Assembly: GCF_025642785.1 (NCBI RefSeq) | Contig: NZ_JANZKU010000007.1 | Span: forward strand, 124,001-188,000 | Reading direction: 5' to 3' | Length of the DNA: 64,000 nucleotides | Source of the DNA: Pseudomonas sp. RIT-PI-AD | GTDB lineage: Bacteria > Pseudomonadota > Gammaproteobacteria > Pseudomonadales > Pseudomonadaceae | Translations under genes and position numbers: made by a program | Shown here: positions 38,701-49,177 of the stretch, one piece after another | Layout: each line of letters starts with the position of its first letter | How positions within the stretch are numbered: the stretch's first letter is position 1 | Notes under the pieces: generated by a model | The model's database searches: none | The model's input: only the letters and a program-made list of their open reading frames with translations | What the model was told of the DNA's origin: nothing

Positions 38701-39564
38701 CTAGGCGCCTTCGAAGAAGCCCTCGAAACAGGCGGCCACCGCTTCGGCGCCGGCCTCGTCGTCGAGGTGCAGATGGTGCCCGCCGGGCACCCGGCGCATG
38801 TCCATCGACAAGCCCTCGAGCAAACCGGCGACCCGCGGTTCCTCCAGCAGGATGCCCCGCTCCGCCACCACCAACCGGGCCGGACAGCGCAAGGCATCGA
38901 GCAGCGCCAGCGCATGGGCGTGGGTGAGTCGCAGCGGCGACGGTAAGGTCAGCCGCGGGTCGCTGCGCCAGGTATACCCGCCGGCCACCGCCATCAGCCC
39001 GCGCTGGGCGAGCAATTCGGCGGCCTCGCGACTGACCGCACCGGTGGACTTCATCCGCGCGGTCACGGCGTGTTCCAGCTCCGCATAGATGGGCTTGCGC
39101 TTGCCGGGCAGGGCCAGTTGCGCCCGCAATGCGTCGCCGAGCCGGCGCGACGTCTGGTCGGCCTCGCCGGTGGGCGGTATCAGGCCGTCGATCAAAGCCA
39201 GGCGTTCGACCCGCTCGGGCAGCGCCGCGGCGAGCATCACCGAGACGATGGCGCCCATCGAATGCCCCAGCAGGGAGAACCGCTCCCAGCCGAGGAACGC
39301 CGCCACTTCCAGCACGTCGTGGACGTTGTCCCAGAAGGAATAGCTGCAACCCACCGGGCGATGGGCGGAATAGCCATGGCCGGCGAAGTCCAGGGCGAGG
39401 ATGCGCACGCCTTGCAGCTTCGGCGCCAGGCGGGCGAAGCTGGCGGCGTTGTCCAGCCAGCCGTGCAGGGCGATCACCGGTTTGCCGTGCTCGGGCCCAT
39501 AGAGCCGCGCGGCCAGTTCGATGTGGGGCAGGTTCAGGCGGACTTCCTCGACCACGGTGCTCAT
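38701..39564 (-). CDS. Alpha/beta hydrolase (PA1622-like)
   Basis: The 287-residue hydrolase has [10 protein letters not shown] (oxyanion region), nucleophile motif LLGHSMGA with Ser102 and a C-terminal catalytic His in [12 protein letters not shown]. It overlaps a second alpha/beta hydrolase gene upstream by four bases. The two are PA1621/PA1622-like tandem paralogues in the fatty acid gene neighbourhood. Substrate unknown. Confidence 0.9.
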   Translation of the reverse strand: MSTVVEEVRLNLPHIELAARLYGPEHGKPVIALHGWLDNAASFARLAPKLQGVRILALDFAGHGYSAHRPVGCSYSFWDNVHDVLEVAAFLGWERFSLLGHSMGAIVSVMLAAALPERVERLALIDGLIPPTGEADQTSRRLGDALRAQLALPGKRKPIYAELEHAVTARMKSTGAVSREAAELLAQRGLMAVAGGYTWRSDPRLTLPSPLRLTHAHALALLDALRCPARLVVAERGILLEEPRVAGLLEGLSMDMRRVPGGHHLHLDDEAGAEAVAACFEGFFEGA

Positions 39565-40367
39565 GCCGTCGCCTCCTGGTTACGCCCTTGCCAGCGGCCG
39601 AACAGCGCCTTGAGCAGTTCGGCGGTTTCCTGCGGCCGCTCGAGCGGGAACATGTGCCCACCGGGCAGCGTCAGGTATTCGCCATGGGGAATGCGCGCCA
39701 CCGGCCGTGCGTGGTGCGGCAATACCACCCGGCTGTGATGGCCGCGCACCACCGCCAGCGGCACCTTGAGCTGGCGCGGTCGGCCGGGGCTGCGATGGGG
39801 CACGCTGCGGTAGATGCGGATTTCGGTCTCCGGGTCGAAGGTCAGCCGAAGCTGCCCGGCTCGCGGCGCTAGGGCGTGACGCACGTAGGCCTCCAGGCAA
39901 TCCGGGTCGAAGGCGCGGAACAGGCTCTTGCCGGCGAAGTAGCGGCGCGCCTCGTCGAGGTCGGCGAACACCTCGCGACGCCCCAGGGTGCGTCCCGCCG
40001 GGGTGATGCGGTCGATGAAGCCGAAGCGTTTGGCGGCGCGGATCACCAGGCGATCGGCGAAGGTCAGCACCGGGGAATCGAGCATCGCCACGCCCCGGTA
40101 GAGGTCGGGCCGGCGCAACGCGGCATGGTAGTGCAGCACGCCGCCGAGGGAATGCCCCACGCCCCACACCGGCTCGCCCAACGCCGACAGATGCAGCAGC
40201 AGTTCCTCCACCAGGCCCTCCCAGTTGTCGTCCACCGGAAACCGCGGGTCGTGGCCATGCTGCGGCAGGTGATGCACGTGGAAATCCGGCGCCAGGGCGG
40301 CGAACAGCTTGCCGTAGGTGGCCGAGGGAAACCCGTTGGCGTGGGCGAAGAAAATCGGTTCGGACAT
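39561..40367 (-). CDS. Alpha/beta hydrolase (PA1621-like)
   Basis: The 268-residue hydrolase has [13 protein letters not shown], the nucleophile elbow GVGHSLGG with Ser73, and the late His in [12 protein letters not shown]. The start at 40367 gives a compact domain. Translationally coupled (ATGA) to the next hydrolase gene. Two successive esterase-like proteins suggest a shared, undefined ester or acyl substrate. Confidence 0.9.
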   Translation of the reverse strand: MSEPIFFAHANGFPSATYGKLFAALAPDFHVHHLPQHGHDPRFPVDDNWEGLVEELLLHLSALGEPVWGVGHSLGGVLHYHAALRRPDLYRGVAMLDSPVLTFADRLVIRAAKRFGFIDRITPAGRTLGRREVFADLDEARRYFAGKSLFRAFDPDCLEAYVRHALAPRAGQLRLTFDPETEIRIYRSVPHRSPGRPRQLKVPLAVVRGHHSRVVLPHHARPVARIPHGEYLTLPGGHMFPLERPQETAELLKALFGRWQGRNQEATA

Positions 40368-40565
40368 GATCGGACTTCTGCTCGATAGGCTGCCGCGATT
40401 GTCCAGCAGGCACCGGGCCCAGGCAACGTCCGTAACTGCCACTGATGAGGGCGCAAAGGCCAAATCCAATGGTCGAAGGCCGGTTCGGCGTCGCGAGAGC
40501 GGACGGCGATCAGGGTCCGCCACACGGCGGACCTCGCCGCCTGCCCTCGCGACGGCAGGCTGTGG

Positions 40566-41012
40566 TCAGTCCCGCGCCGGCGGTTGCTCGCCGAGGGGCA
40601 CCACCGCCACGGTCAGGCGCGAGATACAACTGAGCTTGCCATCGTCGCCACTCAGACGGATGTCCCACACATGGGTGGTACGGCCGACGTGTACCGGCCG
40701 CGCCACCGCCGTCACCCGCCCGCTGCGCAGGCCGCGCAGGTGATTGGCGTTGACCTCCAGGCCGACGCAATAGAACCGACTGCTGTCGATGCACAGGTAG
40801 CTGGCACTGGAGCCCAGGCTTTCCGCGAGAACCACCGAGGCGCCGCCGTGCAACAGCCCATAGGGTTGGTGGGTACGGGCGTCCACCGCCATGCTCGCGG
40901 TGAGGGACTGCTCGTCGAAGGCCTCGAAACGGATATCCAGTCGCTCGCCGATGGTGTTTTTCTGCAAGGCGTTGAGCGAATCGAGATCGGGGGTTTGTCG
41001 CCACAGGCTCAT
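40566..41012 (-). CDS. Hotdog thioesterase (PA1618/YdiI-like)
   Basis: The 148-residue hotdog protein has HQPYGLLHGGASVVLAESLGS, with the general-base Glu64 after the HGG turn, and VTAVARPVHVGRTTHVWDIRL. PaaI/YdiI-type thioesterases hydrolyse acyl- or aromatic-acyl-CoA. P. aeruginosa PA1618 is a close positional equivalent. It lies 101 nt downstream of no other same-strand start and just after the acyl-CoA synthetase gene on the same strand. Confidence 0.92.
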   Translation of the reverse strand: MSLWRQTPDLDSLNALQKNTIGERLDIRFEAFDEQSLTASMAVDARTHQPYGLLHGGASVVLAESLGSSASYLCIDSSRFYCVGLEVNANHLRGLRSGRVTAVARPVHVGRTTHVWDIRLSGDDGKLSCISRLTVAVVPLGEQPPARD

Positions 41013-41112
41013 GGGGTCGTTCCTCTAGAAACCGGGTTGCCGAAGGGTGTCGGGGCAGCCAGTCCCCTCCAGCCGGACATGATGCCGCGCCTGGGCGGCA
41101 AGCGGCCAGCGC

Positions 41113-42780
41113 TCACTCATGCCAGAGCACCGCCTCGCGACGTTCCTGCCATTCCTGGAAACGGCCACCATAGGCGGTTTCCACCACGTTGCGTTTGATC
41201 TTCAGGGTTGGCGTGAGGAAACCGTTGTCCACGCCCCAGATGTCCGGCACCAGCACCAGGCCCTGGAGCCGCTCGTGTTTTTCCAGGGCGCGATTGACCT
41301 CGTCGAGCAGGCCCTTGAGGCTGCTCTCCAGCGCGCCGCGCCCGGCGTTGGCGGCCTCTCGCCGGCCGACCTCGGAGAGCACGCAAAGCGCCAGGGGTTG
41401 CGGCATGCCATCGCCCACCACGCATACCTGCTCGATCCGCGTGTGGGCGGCCAGGCGGTTCTCGATGGGCGCGGGGGCGACGTACTTGCCCTTGCTGGTC
41501 TTGAAGATTTCCTTGATCCGCCCGGTCAGCCTCAGGTTGCCATCGGCGTCCTGCTCGCCCTTGTCGCCGGTGCGCAGGAAGCCGTCGTCGGTGAGGGCCT
41601 CGGCGGTCTTCAAGGGCTCCTTGTAGTAGCCCTGCATCACCGTGCCGCTGCGTACCTGCACCTCGCCGTCCTCGGCGATGCGCACCTCCACGCCGGGACA
41701 GTTCTGGCCGATCCAGCCGGCCTTCTGCCGGCCCGGCAGGCAGAGGTGGGAGTAGCCGCAGTTCTCGGTCATGCCGTAGACCTCCAGCACGTCCAGCCCC
41801 AGTCGCCGGTACCATTCCAACAACGCCTGGGGGACCGGCGCGGCGCCGCACAGGGCGTAGCGCAATTGGTCCAGGCCCAGGCCGGCGAGCACCTTGCGGC
41901 CGACCAGGCGGCCGATGATCGGCAGCCTCAACAGCCGGTCCAGCCGGCGCGCCGAGACCTTGGCGTACACCCCCTGCTGCAATTTGCTCCAGATCCTTGG
42001 GACGCCGAAGATCAGCGTCGGCCGAGCACGTCGCAAGTCTTCCAGGAAGGTATCCAGGCTGTCGGCGAAGAAGATCGTCTCGCCGGCGTACAGCGCGCCC
42101 ATTTCCACCACCATGCGCTCGGCCACGTGGCACAGCGGCAGGTACGATAACAGGCGGTCGTCCTCGCCGACTCCGAAGAGTTCGGTGGCGTGCCCGGCGG
42201 CGAAACCCAGGTTACCGAAGGCGTGCATCACTCCCTTGGGCATGCCGGTGGTGCCGGAGGTATAGATCAGCGTGGCGAGGCGATTGCCCGGTGGGCTGGG
42301 GTTGTCGCGGATCGGCGCGCAGACCTGCAACGCCTCCCAGTGGTGATCGAAATGGCCCTCGGGGTGCAGCGGCAGCGCCACGCTGGGTAGGCCCTCCGGC
42401 ATGCCCGGCGCCATCGCCGGCCAGTCGTCGAGCTTGCCGATCAGCACCAGCGCCGACTCGGAATGCTCGAGCACCTGGCGCATCGCCTCGGCGGTGAGGT
42501 TCGGGTAGAGCGGGACCGAGACGTGCCCGGCCATCCAGATCGCCAGGTCGGCGACGATCCAGTGCGCGCAGTTCTTCGACAGCAGGGCGATCCGGCTGCC
42601 CGCGGGCAGTTCGCGTCCACGCAGCCAGCAAGCGGCTCGCCGGGCCTGTTCGCCGACCTCGCCCCAGCTCAGCTCCTCCACCCGTCCATCGGCAAGAGGC
42701 TGGACGAGAAAGCGTTTGCGGGGATGGCGGGCTTCGCGTTGGTAGAACACGTCCAACGGCAACCGGGGTGATGGGTTCAC
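41113..42780 (-). CDS. AMP-binding acyl-CoA synthetase (PA1617-like)
   Basis: The 555-residue adenylate-forming enzyme has the P-loop LIYTSGTTGMPKGVMH, A5 motif YGMTENCGYSH, TGDKGEQDADGNL and the C-terminal KGKYVAPAPIEN with hinge and catalytic lysine region. It activates a carboxylic acid to the CoA thioester, probably long-chain fatty acid by its FadD15/ACSL-like C-terminus. The start is a GTG at 42780, chosen because AAGGAGG lies 7-8 nt upstream. It is followed by a thioesterase gene on the same strand. Confidence 0.92.
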   Translation of the reverse strand: MNPSPRLPLDVFYQREARHPRKRFLVQPLADGRVEELSWGEVGEQARRAACWLRGRELPAGSRIALLSKNCAHWIVADLAIWMAGHVSVPLYPNLTAEAMRQVLEHSESALVLIGKLDDWPAMAPGMPEGLPSVALPLHPEGHFDHHWEALQVCAPIRDNPSPPGNRLATLIYTSGTTGMPKGVMHAFGNLGFAAGHATELFGVGEDDRLLSYLPLCHVAERMVVEMGALYAGETIFFADSLDTFLEDLRRARPTLIFGVPRIWSKLQQGVYAKVSARRLDRLLRLPIIGRLVGRKVLAGLGLDQLRYALCGAAPVPQALLEWYRRLGLDVLEVYGMTENCGYSHLCLPGRQKAGWIGQNCPGVEVRIAEDGEVQVRSGTVMQGYYKEPLKTAEALTDDGFLRTGDKGEQDADGNLRLTGRIKEIFKTSKGKYVAPAPIENRLAAHTRIEQVCVVGDGMPQPLALCVLSEVGRREAANAGRGALESSLKGLLDEVNRALEKHERLQGLVLVPDIWGVDNGFLTPTLKIKRNVVETAYGGRFQEWQERREAVLWHE

Positions 42781-43023
42781 AGGCGTCCTCCTTGTTATTT
42801 TTGTGGGATGACCGAGCAACTGCTCGGGCGAATATTCCACGCAGGCCAGGGAGGCGCAAGTTACGAAATGTAGCCCGCCCGCAGGCTGCCGATGCCTGGC
42901 GCTGCGCGGGGATCGAGGCAAGTCAGCCGTGCACGGCGCCTTTGACGGAGGCGCGCTGCGCAGGCCGATCGATCCCCGGAGTCGGGGAAGGACGGCGGGC
43001 AGAACAGGGAGGGTGGACCAGGC

Positions 43024-43488
43024 TCAGTCAGGCGAATGCAGCGCCTGCAAATCCATGCCGCCAGCCAGCAGCAGTTCGCCGCTCAGCTCGGCCAGGTCGG
43101 CGGTGCCCATGGGGAGCGGCTGTTGCACATGGCCGTGCAACAGCAAGCTCAGCAGAGACCCGACGAAGGGCTGATGGGTGACCAGCAACCATTCCCCGGC
43201 ACGATACTCGGCGAGCCGGTCCAGCGCTTGGCGCGGCACGCTCTCCGGGGTGATCCACGGCAGGGTCACCACCGCATCGCGGAAGCCCAGGGCTTCGCGG
43301 ACCAGCGCCGCGCTCTGCTGGGCACGCACGTAGGGGCTGGCGAAGATCGCCTGCAACGGCCGGCCCTCCAGGTGGCGCGCGCTGCGCAGCACCGCCGCGC
43401 GGCCGGCGGGCGTGAGGCGGCGCTCGGCGTCGCTGCGCGCCTGCGCCTCGGCTTCCCCATGGCGTAACAGCCAGAGCTTGACCGTCAT
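43024..43488 (-). CDS. sixA: Phosphohistidine phosphatase SixA
   Basis: The 154-residue histidine phosphatase has LLRHGEAE with the catalytic RHG at the N-terminus, FASPYVRAQQSA and VTHQPFVGSL containing the second catalytic His. This compact layout is typical of SixA, which dephosphorylates histidine phosphotransfer domains. The start overlaps the upstream DUF4389 gene by four bases. Confidence 0.9.
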   Translation of the reverse strand: MTVKLWLLRHGEAEAQARSDAERRLTPAGRAAVLRSARHLEGRPLQAIFASPYVRAQQSAALVREALGFRDAVVTLPWITPESVPRQALDRLAEYRAGEWLLVTHQPFVGSLLSLLLHGHVQQPLPMGTADLAELSGELLLAGGMDLQALHSPD

Positions 43489-43826
43489 GGGCGGGGCGCC
43501 TCGTCCGCCGCCGGAACGGCGGGCGGCGGCTGGCCGGCATCGCCGTCGACCGGGCGCGGCGCGGGCCAGTCGGCGAACGGCCAGGGTTTGCGCTCGGTAT
43601 TGAAGGTGCCGAAGCGGCCGATCTGCGCCAGGTACTGGCTGAGGCTGTCGCCGAACCCGAGCAGCCCCGCGTTGGGCGCGGCGTAGATCAGGCGATGGCC
43701 CAACTGCAGCAGGACCACGGCGACGAGCACCAGTTCGGCCACTTGCCAGACAATGACGAAAATCACCATCCACAGGATGCGCAGCAGGAGGGTTTCGGAA
43801 TGCTGGCCGTCGCGCGGTTCGCTCAT
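43485..43826 (-). CDS. DUF4389 membrane protein
   Basis: The 113-residue protein has two hydrophobic segments (about 14-48) and the DUF4389 pattern LRILWMVIFVIVWQVAELVLVAVVLLQLGHRL...SLSQYLAQIGRFGTFNTERKPWPFADWP. A Pro/Ala-rich tail follows. It is expected in the inner membrane; function unknown. Coupled to sixA, and downstream of gpsA by 43 nt. Confidence 0.88.
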   Translation of the reverse strand: MSEPRDGQHSETLLLRILWMVIFVIVWQVAELVLVAVVLLQLGHRLIYAAPNAGLLGFGDSLSQYLAQIGRFGTFNTERKPWPFADWPAPRPVDGDAGQPPPAVPAADEAPRP

Positions 43827-43869
43827 GGGAATACCTCGTTCGATCGGGATACCTGGCCGCGACGGCGGC

Positions 43870-44895
43870 TCAGAATCCGCTGGTGGAAATGAAGTCGACG
43901 TCGGTCTTGGGCTCGGCGCTCATCAGCACCTCGATCACCTGGGTCAAGGTACGCCCCTCGAAAAGGATCGCATGCAGGCCCGCGACCAGCGGCATGTAGA
44001 CCTGAAACTCCTCCGCGCGGACCTTGAGCACCTTGAGGGTGTTCACCCCTTCCGCCACCTCGCCCAGGCGCGCCACCGCCTCGTCCAGCCCGAGCCCCTC
44101 GCCGAGGGCGAAGCCGACCTGGTAGTTGCGGCTCTTCGGCGACGAGCAGGTGGCGATCAGGTCGCCGACCCCGGCCAGGCCGAGGAAGGTCATCGGGTTG
44201 GCGCCCAGCTTCACCGCGAAGCGGGTCATCTCGGCCAGGGCCCGGGTGATCAGCATGCTGCGGGTGTTTTCACCCATGCCCAAGGCCGCGGCCATGCCGG
44301 CGATGATCGCGTAGACGTTCTTCAACGCCCCGCCGAGCTCGACGCCGAAGCGGTCGCGGCTGGCGTAGACCCGGAAGGTGCGCCCATGGAGCGTCTGCTG
44401 CACGCGCTGGCAGAGCCTGTCGTCCTCGCTGGCGATCACGCTGGCGGTCAACCCGTGCTCGGCCACCTCGCGGGCCAGGTTCGGCCCCGAGAGCACACCG
44501 ATGTGCGCCTGGGGCGCGATTTCACCGAGGATCTCGCTCATCAGCTTGAAGCTTTGCGCCTCGATACCCTTGGTGGTGCTGACCAGGAACTTACCGGGCA
44601 GATGCCCGGCCACCGGCTCCAGGACCTTGCGCAGCGCGCTCGAAGGCAGCGCCACGAAAATCAGCTCGCAGGCCTCCAGCACCGCCGGCAGATCGTTGAG
44701 CGGCTCGACGCCGGGATGAATCTTCACGCCGCGCAGGTAGCGCGGATTCTCCCGGTTGGCGCGAATCGCCTCCGCCTGGTCCGGGTCGCGCATCCATTGC
44801 CATACGCGCTGGCCGTTGCCCGCCAGCAGGTTGGCGATGGCGGTACCGAAGCTACCGCCGCCGAGGACCGCTACGGGTCGTTGCTGCTCAGTCAT
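43870..44895 (-). CDS. gpsA: NAD(P)-dependent glycerol-3-phosphate dehydrogenase
   Basis: The 341-residue enzyme has the Rossmann motif [18 protein letters not shown], the catalytic-site segments VSTTKGIE and [23 protein letters not shown] (catalytic Lys) and [12 protein letters not shown]. It reduces dihydroxyacetone phosphate to sn-glycerol-3-phosphate for phospholipid synthesis. It leads the gpsA-DUF4389-sixA group and diverges from the hybrid kinase gene, in the PA1614-PA1611 arrangement. Confidence 0.96.
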   Translation of the reverse strand: MTEQQRPVAVLGGGSFGTAIANLLAGNGQRVWQWMRDPDQAEAIRANRENPRYLRGVKIHPGVEPLNDLPAVLEACELIFVALPSSALRKVLEPVAGHLPGKFLVSTTKGIEAQSFKLMSEILGEIAPQAHIGVLSGPNLAREVAEHGLTASVIASEDDRLCQRVQQTLHGRTFRVYASRDRFGVELGGALKNVYAIIAGMAAALGMGENTRSMLITRALAEMTRFAVKLGANPMTFLGLAGVGDLIATCSSPKSRNYQVGFALGEGLGLDEAVARLGEVAEGVNTLKVLKVRAEEFQVYMPLVAGLHAILFEGRTLTQVIEVLMSAEPKTDVDFISTSGF

Positions 44896-45145
44896 GACGA
44901 ATCCATCCCATGCCATCGAATGGCGAACCGCCGCATTATACGGAGGCGCGGGCGGCCGAACAGTCGGCCGAGACGCGTCGGGCACTGGCAAAGCCGGTCC
45001 GCTCGGTTAACATTCCTGAAACATCCGTCAAGAAGTGATCCCCCTTGCCGTCACGTTTTCCCATGCCATTCACCCCCTTCCCGGTCCGGGTGAGCGCACC
45101 CGGGGCCTCGTCGAGCCCACTGCGGGAGCCTGGTCTTCGGCGTCC

Positions 45146-45163
45146 CCCGGCCCGTCGGCCGGG
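45146..45163 (+). promoter_or_regulatory. GC-rich hairpin in the leader of the hybrid kinase
   Basis: The perfect stem CCCGGCC-CGTC-GGCCGGG ends 12 nt before the ATG at 45176, overlapping where a ribosome-binding site should be. No good Shine-Dalgarno sequence is seen there. It may keep translation low. Confidence 0.45.
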
Positions 45164-45175
45164 CACGGCTACCCC

Positions 45176-47083
45176 ATGAGTCTTCGGCGAGACTGGAACA
45201 TCCACGCCCGCACCCAGTTGATCGCCCTGGGGCCGGCCTTGCTGCTGACGCTGTTGTTGACCGGGTTCCTGACGTTCACCCGGCTGCAGGAGTTGCGCCA
45301 GGAACTCGACCAGACCGGGCAATTGATCGCCGACCAGCTGGCGCCGGCCAGCGAATTCGCGGTGCTTTCCGACAACCTGCCGTTGCTGGAAGGCCTGTTG
45401 CGGGCGACCCTCGATACCCCGCACGTCCGCTTCCTGGAGGTGCGCGACCGGCGCGACAAGGTGCTCGCCCACGTCCAGCGCAGCCCGGAAGCCGCTCTTG
45501 CCGATTCGTCGACCGATGTGTTCCATGCGGCGATCCGCCTGCAACGAGCCCCTCAGGAAAACCAGCCGCCAGCCCCCGTCAGGCAGGCGAGCCATCACCT
45601 GATAGACGACTACCTCGGCCGGGTGCTGGTGGGCATGTCCAACGACGCCTTCAACAGCCGCCAGCAGGCCATCCTGACCAAGGCGATCCTCCTCGCCCTG
45701 TTCGCGCTGTTGCTGACGTTTTTCCTGGCGCGGCAACTGGCGACACGCCTGTCCCGACCGATCGCCGCCATGGGCCGCGCCGTCGAGGCGATCCGGGCCG
45801 GCGACTATCGCACCAGCGTTCCAGTGCTGGACGACAGCGAGCTCGGCGAGCTGGCCCGGCATATCAACGATCTCGCGGCGGCCCTGCAGCGGGCGAGTTC
45901 CGAGCAGGGCCGGACCATCGACGAACTGATCCGCGCACGGGAGGACGCCGAGCAGGCGAACCGCGCCAAGTCCGACTTCCTCGCCATGATGAGTCACGAG
46001 CTGCGCACCCCGATGAACGGCGTGCTGGGCATGCTGCAACTGCTGGAAACCACCCGCCTCGACCCGGAGCAGACCGAATACGCCAACCTGGCCACCGAAT
46101 CCACCGAACACCTGCTCAAGGTGCTCAACGACCTGCTCGACTTTTCCCGCCTCGAACGCGGCGTGCTGCCCCTGGAACACCTGCGGTTCGACCTGCTGGA
46201 ACTGGTCCACGAATCGGTCCAGGTGTTCCAGCAGAGCGCCCAGGAGCAGGGCCTGGAGCTGAACCTGGACATCCAGCCGGGCCTGGAAGGCATCCAGGCG
46301 AAAGGCGACCCGGCGCGGATACGCCAGATTCTGGTCAACCTGGTCGGCAACGCCTTGAAGTTCACCGAAGCCGGCGCCGTGCGGATCGAAATCCGCTGGA
46401 TGCCCCTGGACACCGAGACCCTGCTGTTCACCTGCGCTGTGCAGGACAGCGGAATCGGCATCTCCCGGGAGCGCCTCGAATACATGTTCGACGCCTTCCA
46501 GCAGGCCGACACCTCGATTTCCCGGCGCTATGGGGGAACCGGCCTGGGCCTGCCGATCGCCCGGACCCTGGCCGAGCGCATGGGGGGCACCCTGCGGGCG
46601 CACAGCGAGGAAGGCCAGGGCTCCACCTTCATCCTGGAAATCCCCCTGCCGTTCCGCCTGGACGCGTCGGCCCACGCCGACGTCCGGCGCTGGGACACCG
46701 AGGCCGGAGAAAACCGCCAGGTCCTGCTGGTGGAAGACAACCCGATCAGCCAGACGGTGATCGAAGCCATGTTGCGCAGCCTCGGCTACCGGGTGAGCCT
46801 GGCGGGGGACGGCATGCAGGCGGTGAGCAGCGTGCAACAGCACCGCTATGCGGCGGTGCTGATGGACTGCCGCCTGCCGCTGCTCGACGGCTACGCCGCG
46901 ACCCGGCGAATCCGCCAGTTAGTGGGCGAGGAGCTGCCGATCATCGCCCTCACCGCGAATGCCGGCAGGGGCGACCGCGAGGCCTGCCTGGCGGCCGGGA
47001 TGAACGATTACCTGGCCAAGCCGTTCAAACGAGCAGACCTGCAACGCGTCCTGGCGCTCTGGCTGCCCCGGCCCGCGGAATGA
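45176..47083 (+). CDS. Hybrid sensor kinase / response regulator (PA1611-like)
   Basis: The 635-residue hybrid has two transmembrane helices (about 16-33 and 167-187), a periplasmic domain of about 130 residues, HAMP (about 188-240), HisKA with His274 ([12 protein letters not shown]), HATPase_c ([23 protein letters not shown]) and a receiver domain with Asp564 ([12 protein letters not shown]). There is no histidine phosphotransfer domain, so phosphate must go to an external HptB-like protein. In P. aeruginosa PA1611 binds RetS and raises RsmY/RsmZ through the Gac system; I infer the same here. Confidence 0.93.
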   Translation: MSLRRDWNIHARTQLIALGPALLLTLLLTGFLTFTRLQELRQELDQTGQLIADQLAPASEFAVLSDNLPLLEGLLRATLDTPHVRFLEVRDRRDKVLAHVQRSPEAALADSSTDVFHAAIRLQRAPQENQPPAPVRQASHHLIDDYLGRVLVGMSNDAFNSRQQAILTKAILLALFALLLTFFLARQLATRLSRPIAAMGRAVEAIRAGDYRTSVPVLDDSELGELARHINDLAAALQRASSEQGRTIDELIRAREDAEQANRAKSDFLAMMSHELRTPMNGVLGMLQLLETTRLDPEQTEYANLATESTEHLLKVLNDLLDFSRLERGVLPLEHLRFDLLELVHESVQVFQQSAQEQGLELNLDIQPGLEGIQAKGDPARIRQILVNLVGNALKFTEAGAVRIEIRWMPLDTETLLFTCAVQDSGIGISRERLEYMFDAFQQADTSISRRYGGTGLGLPIARTLAERMGGTLRAHSEEGQGSTFILEIPLPFRLDASAHADVRRWDTEAGENRQVLLVEDNPISQTVIEAMLRSLGYRVSLAGDGMQAVSSVQQHRYAAVLMDCRLPLLDGYAATRRIRQLVGEELPIIALTANAGRGDREACLAAGMNDYLAKPFKRADLQRVLALWLPRPAE

Positions 47084-47129
47084 CCCGCTTGGCGGCCCGG
47101 GCAAGAGTGTTACAGTGCGCGCCAAATAC

Positions 47130-47157
47130 CGAACGCCGAACGCCGAACGCCGAACGT
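47130..47157 (+). repeat. Four tandem CGAACG(C/T) heptamers
   Basis: Units at 47130-47136, 47137-47143, 47144-47150 (CGAACGC) and 47151-47157 (CGAACGT). They lie about 176 nt upstream of fabA. A 7-nt unit can change copy number by slippage and alter spacing in the fabA promoter region. Confidence 0.85.
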
Positions 47158-47265
47158 CGGCATGATCCGCGACAATACGCTCGCTGAAGTTGTTGTGTAC
47201 ACCTGTGCTCAGAGCGCTGTGACTTTCACTACAACGCAACAGTCTATGACTAGGCTGCGGCAGAT

Positions 47266-47297
47266 GCGGACCCGACGGCGCGCGCCGTCGGGTCCGC
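47266..47297. promoter_or_regulatory. 32-nt perfect palindrome in fabA leader
   Basis: The half-site GCGGACCCGACGGCGC is followed immediately by its exact complement, giving 32 nt of perfect dyad symmetry. It ends 35 nt before the fabA ATG. As RNA it would form an extremely stable hairpin; as DNA it could be an operator. No T-tract follows, so it is not a plain terminator. Confidence 0.8.
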
Positions 47298-47332
47298 CGC
47301 CCCTGCCACACAGGGACCATTGAGGAGCTCGC

Positions 47333-47848
47333 ATGACCAAACAAAACGCCTATTCCCGGGAAGACCTGCTGCGCTGTAGCCGCGGCGAACTGTTCGGTCC
47401 CGGTAATGCGCAACTGCCCGCGCCGAACATGCTGATGATCGATCGCATCGCCCACATCGGCGAAAGCGGCGGCAAGTACGGCAAAGGCGAAATCGTCGCC
47501 GAGCTCGATATCCATCCCGATCTCTGGTTCTTCGCCTGCCACTTCGAGGGCGACCCGGTCATGCCCGGCTGCCTCGGCCTCGACGCCATGTGGCAACTGG
47601 TCGGTTTTTACCTCGGCTGGCAGGGCAACCCCGGTCGCGGCCGCGCCCTCGGCTCGGGCGAGGTCAAGTTCTTCGGCCAGGTCCTGCCGACCGCCAAGAA
47701 GATCACCTATAACATTCATATCAAACGCACCATCAACCGCTCGCTGATCCTCGGCATCGCCGATGGCACCGTCAGCGTCGATGGTCGCGAGATCTACAGT
47801 GCCGAAGGCTTGCGCGTCGGCCTGTTCACTTCTACCGACAGTTTTTGA
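47333..47848 (+). CDS. fabA: 3-hydroxydecanoyl-ACP dehydratase/isomerase FabA
   Basis: The 171-residue enzyme has the active-site His70 ([15 protein letters not shown]) and Asp84 ([11 protein letters not shown]), identical in position to E. coli FabA. It dehydrates 3-hydroxydecanoyl-ACP and isomerises trans-2 to cis-3 decenoyl-ACP, the branch point for unsaturated fatty acids. The start follows TGAGGAG. fabB follows after 11 nt, so the two form an operon. Confidence 0.98.
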   Translation: MTKQNAYSREDLLRCSRGELFGPGNAQLPAPNMLMIDRIAHIGESGGKYGKGEIVAELDIHPDLWFFACHFEGDPVMPGCLGLDAMWQLVGFYLGWQGNPGRGRALGSGEVKFFGQVLPTAKKITYNIHIKRTINRSLILGIADGTVSVDGREIYSAEGLRVGLFTSTDSF

Positions 47849-47859
47849 AGGATTTCCGC

Positions 47860-49077
47860 ATGCGTCGCGTCGTGATCACCGGTCTGGGCATCGTCTCCTG
47901 CCTGGGCAATGATAAAGACACCGTCTCCGCCAACCTGCGCGCTGGCCGTGCGGGCATTCGCTACAACCCGTCCTATGCCGAGATGGGCCTGCGCAGCCAG
48001 GTCTCCGGTTCGGTCGAGCTGAATCCGGAAGAGCTGATCGATCGCAAGTTGTTCCGTTTCATGGGCGACGCCGCGGCCTACGCGTACCTCGCCATGCAGC
48101 AGGCCATCGCGGACTCCGGCTTGAGCGCGGACCAGGTGTCCAACCCGCGTACCGGCCTGATTGCCGGTTCCGGCGGCGCCTCGACCATCAACCAGATGGA
48201 AGCCATCGACACCCTGCGGGAAAAAGGCGTCAAGCGCATCGGCCCATACCGCGTCACCCGCACCATGGGCAGTACCGTCTCCGCCTGCCTCGCCACGCCG
48301 TTCCAGATCAAGGGCGTGAACTATTCGATCTCCTCGGCCTGCGCCACCAGTGCCCACTGCATCGGCCAGGCGATGGAGCAGATCCAACTCGGCAAGCAGG
48401 ACGTGGTGTTCGCCGGCGGCGGCGAGGAAGAACACTGGAGCCAGAGCTGCCTGTTCGACGCCATGGGCGCCCTCTCGACCCAGTACAACGACACCCCGGG
48501 AAAAGCCTCCCGGGCCTATGACGCCAAGCGCGACGGCTTCGTCATCGCCGGCGGCGGCGGCATGGTGGTGGTCGAAGGGCTGGAACATGCCCTGGCTCGC
48601 GGCGCGAAAATCTATGCCGAGATCATCGGTTACGGCGCCACTTCCGACGGCTACGACATGGTCGCCCCGAGCGGCGAAGGCGCGGTCCGCTGCATGCAGC
48701 AGGCACTGGCCACCGTCGACGGCCCGATCGACTACCTGAACACCCATGGCACCTCGACGCCGGTCGGCGACGTCGCCGAGATTCGGGGCGTGCGCGAAGT
48801 GTTCGCCGACAAGGCGCCGCTGATCAGCTCGACCAAGAGCCTGTCCGGCCATTCCCTGGGCGCGGCCGGCGTGCACGAGGCGATCTACTGCATGCTGATG
48901 ATGGAGGGCAAGTTCATCGCGGCCTCGGCCAATATCGATGAGCTGGACCCGGAAGTCGCCGACCTGCCGATCCTCCGCGAAACCCGCGAGAACGTCACCC
49001 TCGACCGGGTGATGAGTAACAGCTTCGGCTTCGGCGGCACCAACGCCACCCTGGTGCTGAAACGCTGGCAGGGCTGA
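47860..49077 (+). CDS. fabB: 3-oxoacyl-ACP synthase I FabB
   Basis: The 405-residue condensing enzyme has the nucleophile Cys161 ([12 protein letters not shown]), the two histidines in [11 protein letters not shown] and [10 protein letters not shown], and the glycine-rich C-terminal [13 protein letters not shown]. It elongates unsaturated acyl-ACPs in type II fatty acid synthesis. Start at [10 protein letters not shown] chosen to give the standard length. Second gene of the fabAB operon. Confidence 0.98.
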   Translation: MRRVVITGLGIVSCLGNDKDTVSANLRAGRAGIRYNPSYAEMGLRSQVSGSVELNPEELIDRKLFRFMGDAAAYAYLAMQQAIADSGLSADQVSNPRTGLIAGSGGASTINQMEAIDTLREKGVKRIGPYRVTRTMGSTVSACLATPFQIKGVNYSISSACATSAHCIGQAMEQIQLGKQDVVFAGGGEEEHWSQSCLFDAMGALSTQYNDTPGKASRAYDAKRDGFVIAGGGGMVVVEGLEHALARGAKIYAEIIGYGATSDGYDMVAPSGEGAVRCMQQALATVDGPIDYLNTHGTSTPVGDVAEIRGVREVFADKAPLISSTKSLSGHSLGAAGVHEAIYCMLMMEGKFIAASANIDELDPEVADLPILRETRENVTLDRVMSNSFGFGGTNATLVLKRWQG

Positions 49078-49085
49078 TGCCCCTC

Positions 49086-49113
49086 GCCGTGTCTTCCGCG
49101 AGGAAGGCACGGC
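49086..49113 (+). terminator. Hairpin after fabB
   Basis: GCCGTGTCTTCC, a GCGA loop and GGAAGGCACGGC (one mismatch in 12) form a stable stem just after the fabB stop. It lacks a clear T run. Confidence 0.6.
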
Positions 49114-49177
49114 ACTCCCCTCTCAATCTCGCCGCCCTCCCCCTCGCATCCTGCGGCCGCAGCCCGACGATCCGGTG

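Noticed and set aside
47224-47250. sigma70 promoter TTTCAC/TATGAC for fabA
   Set aside because: Spacing is only 15 nt and both boxes are weak.
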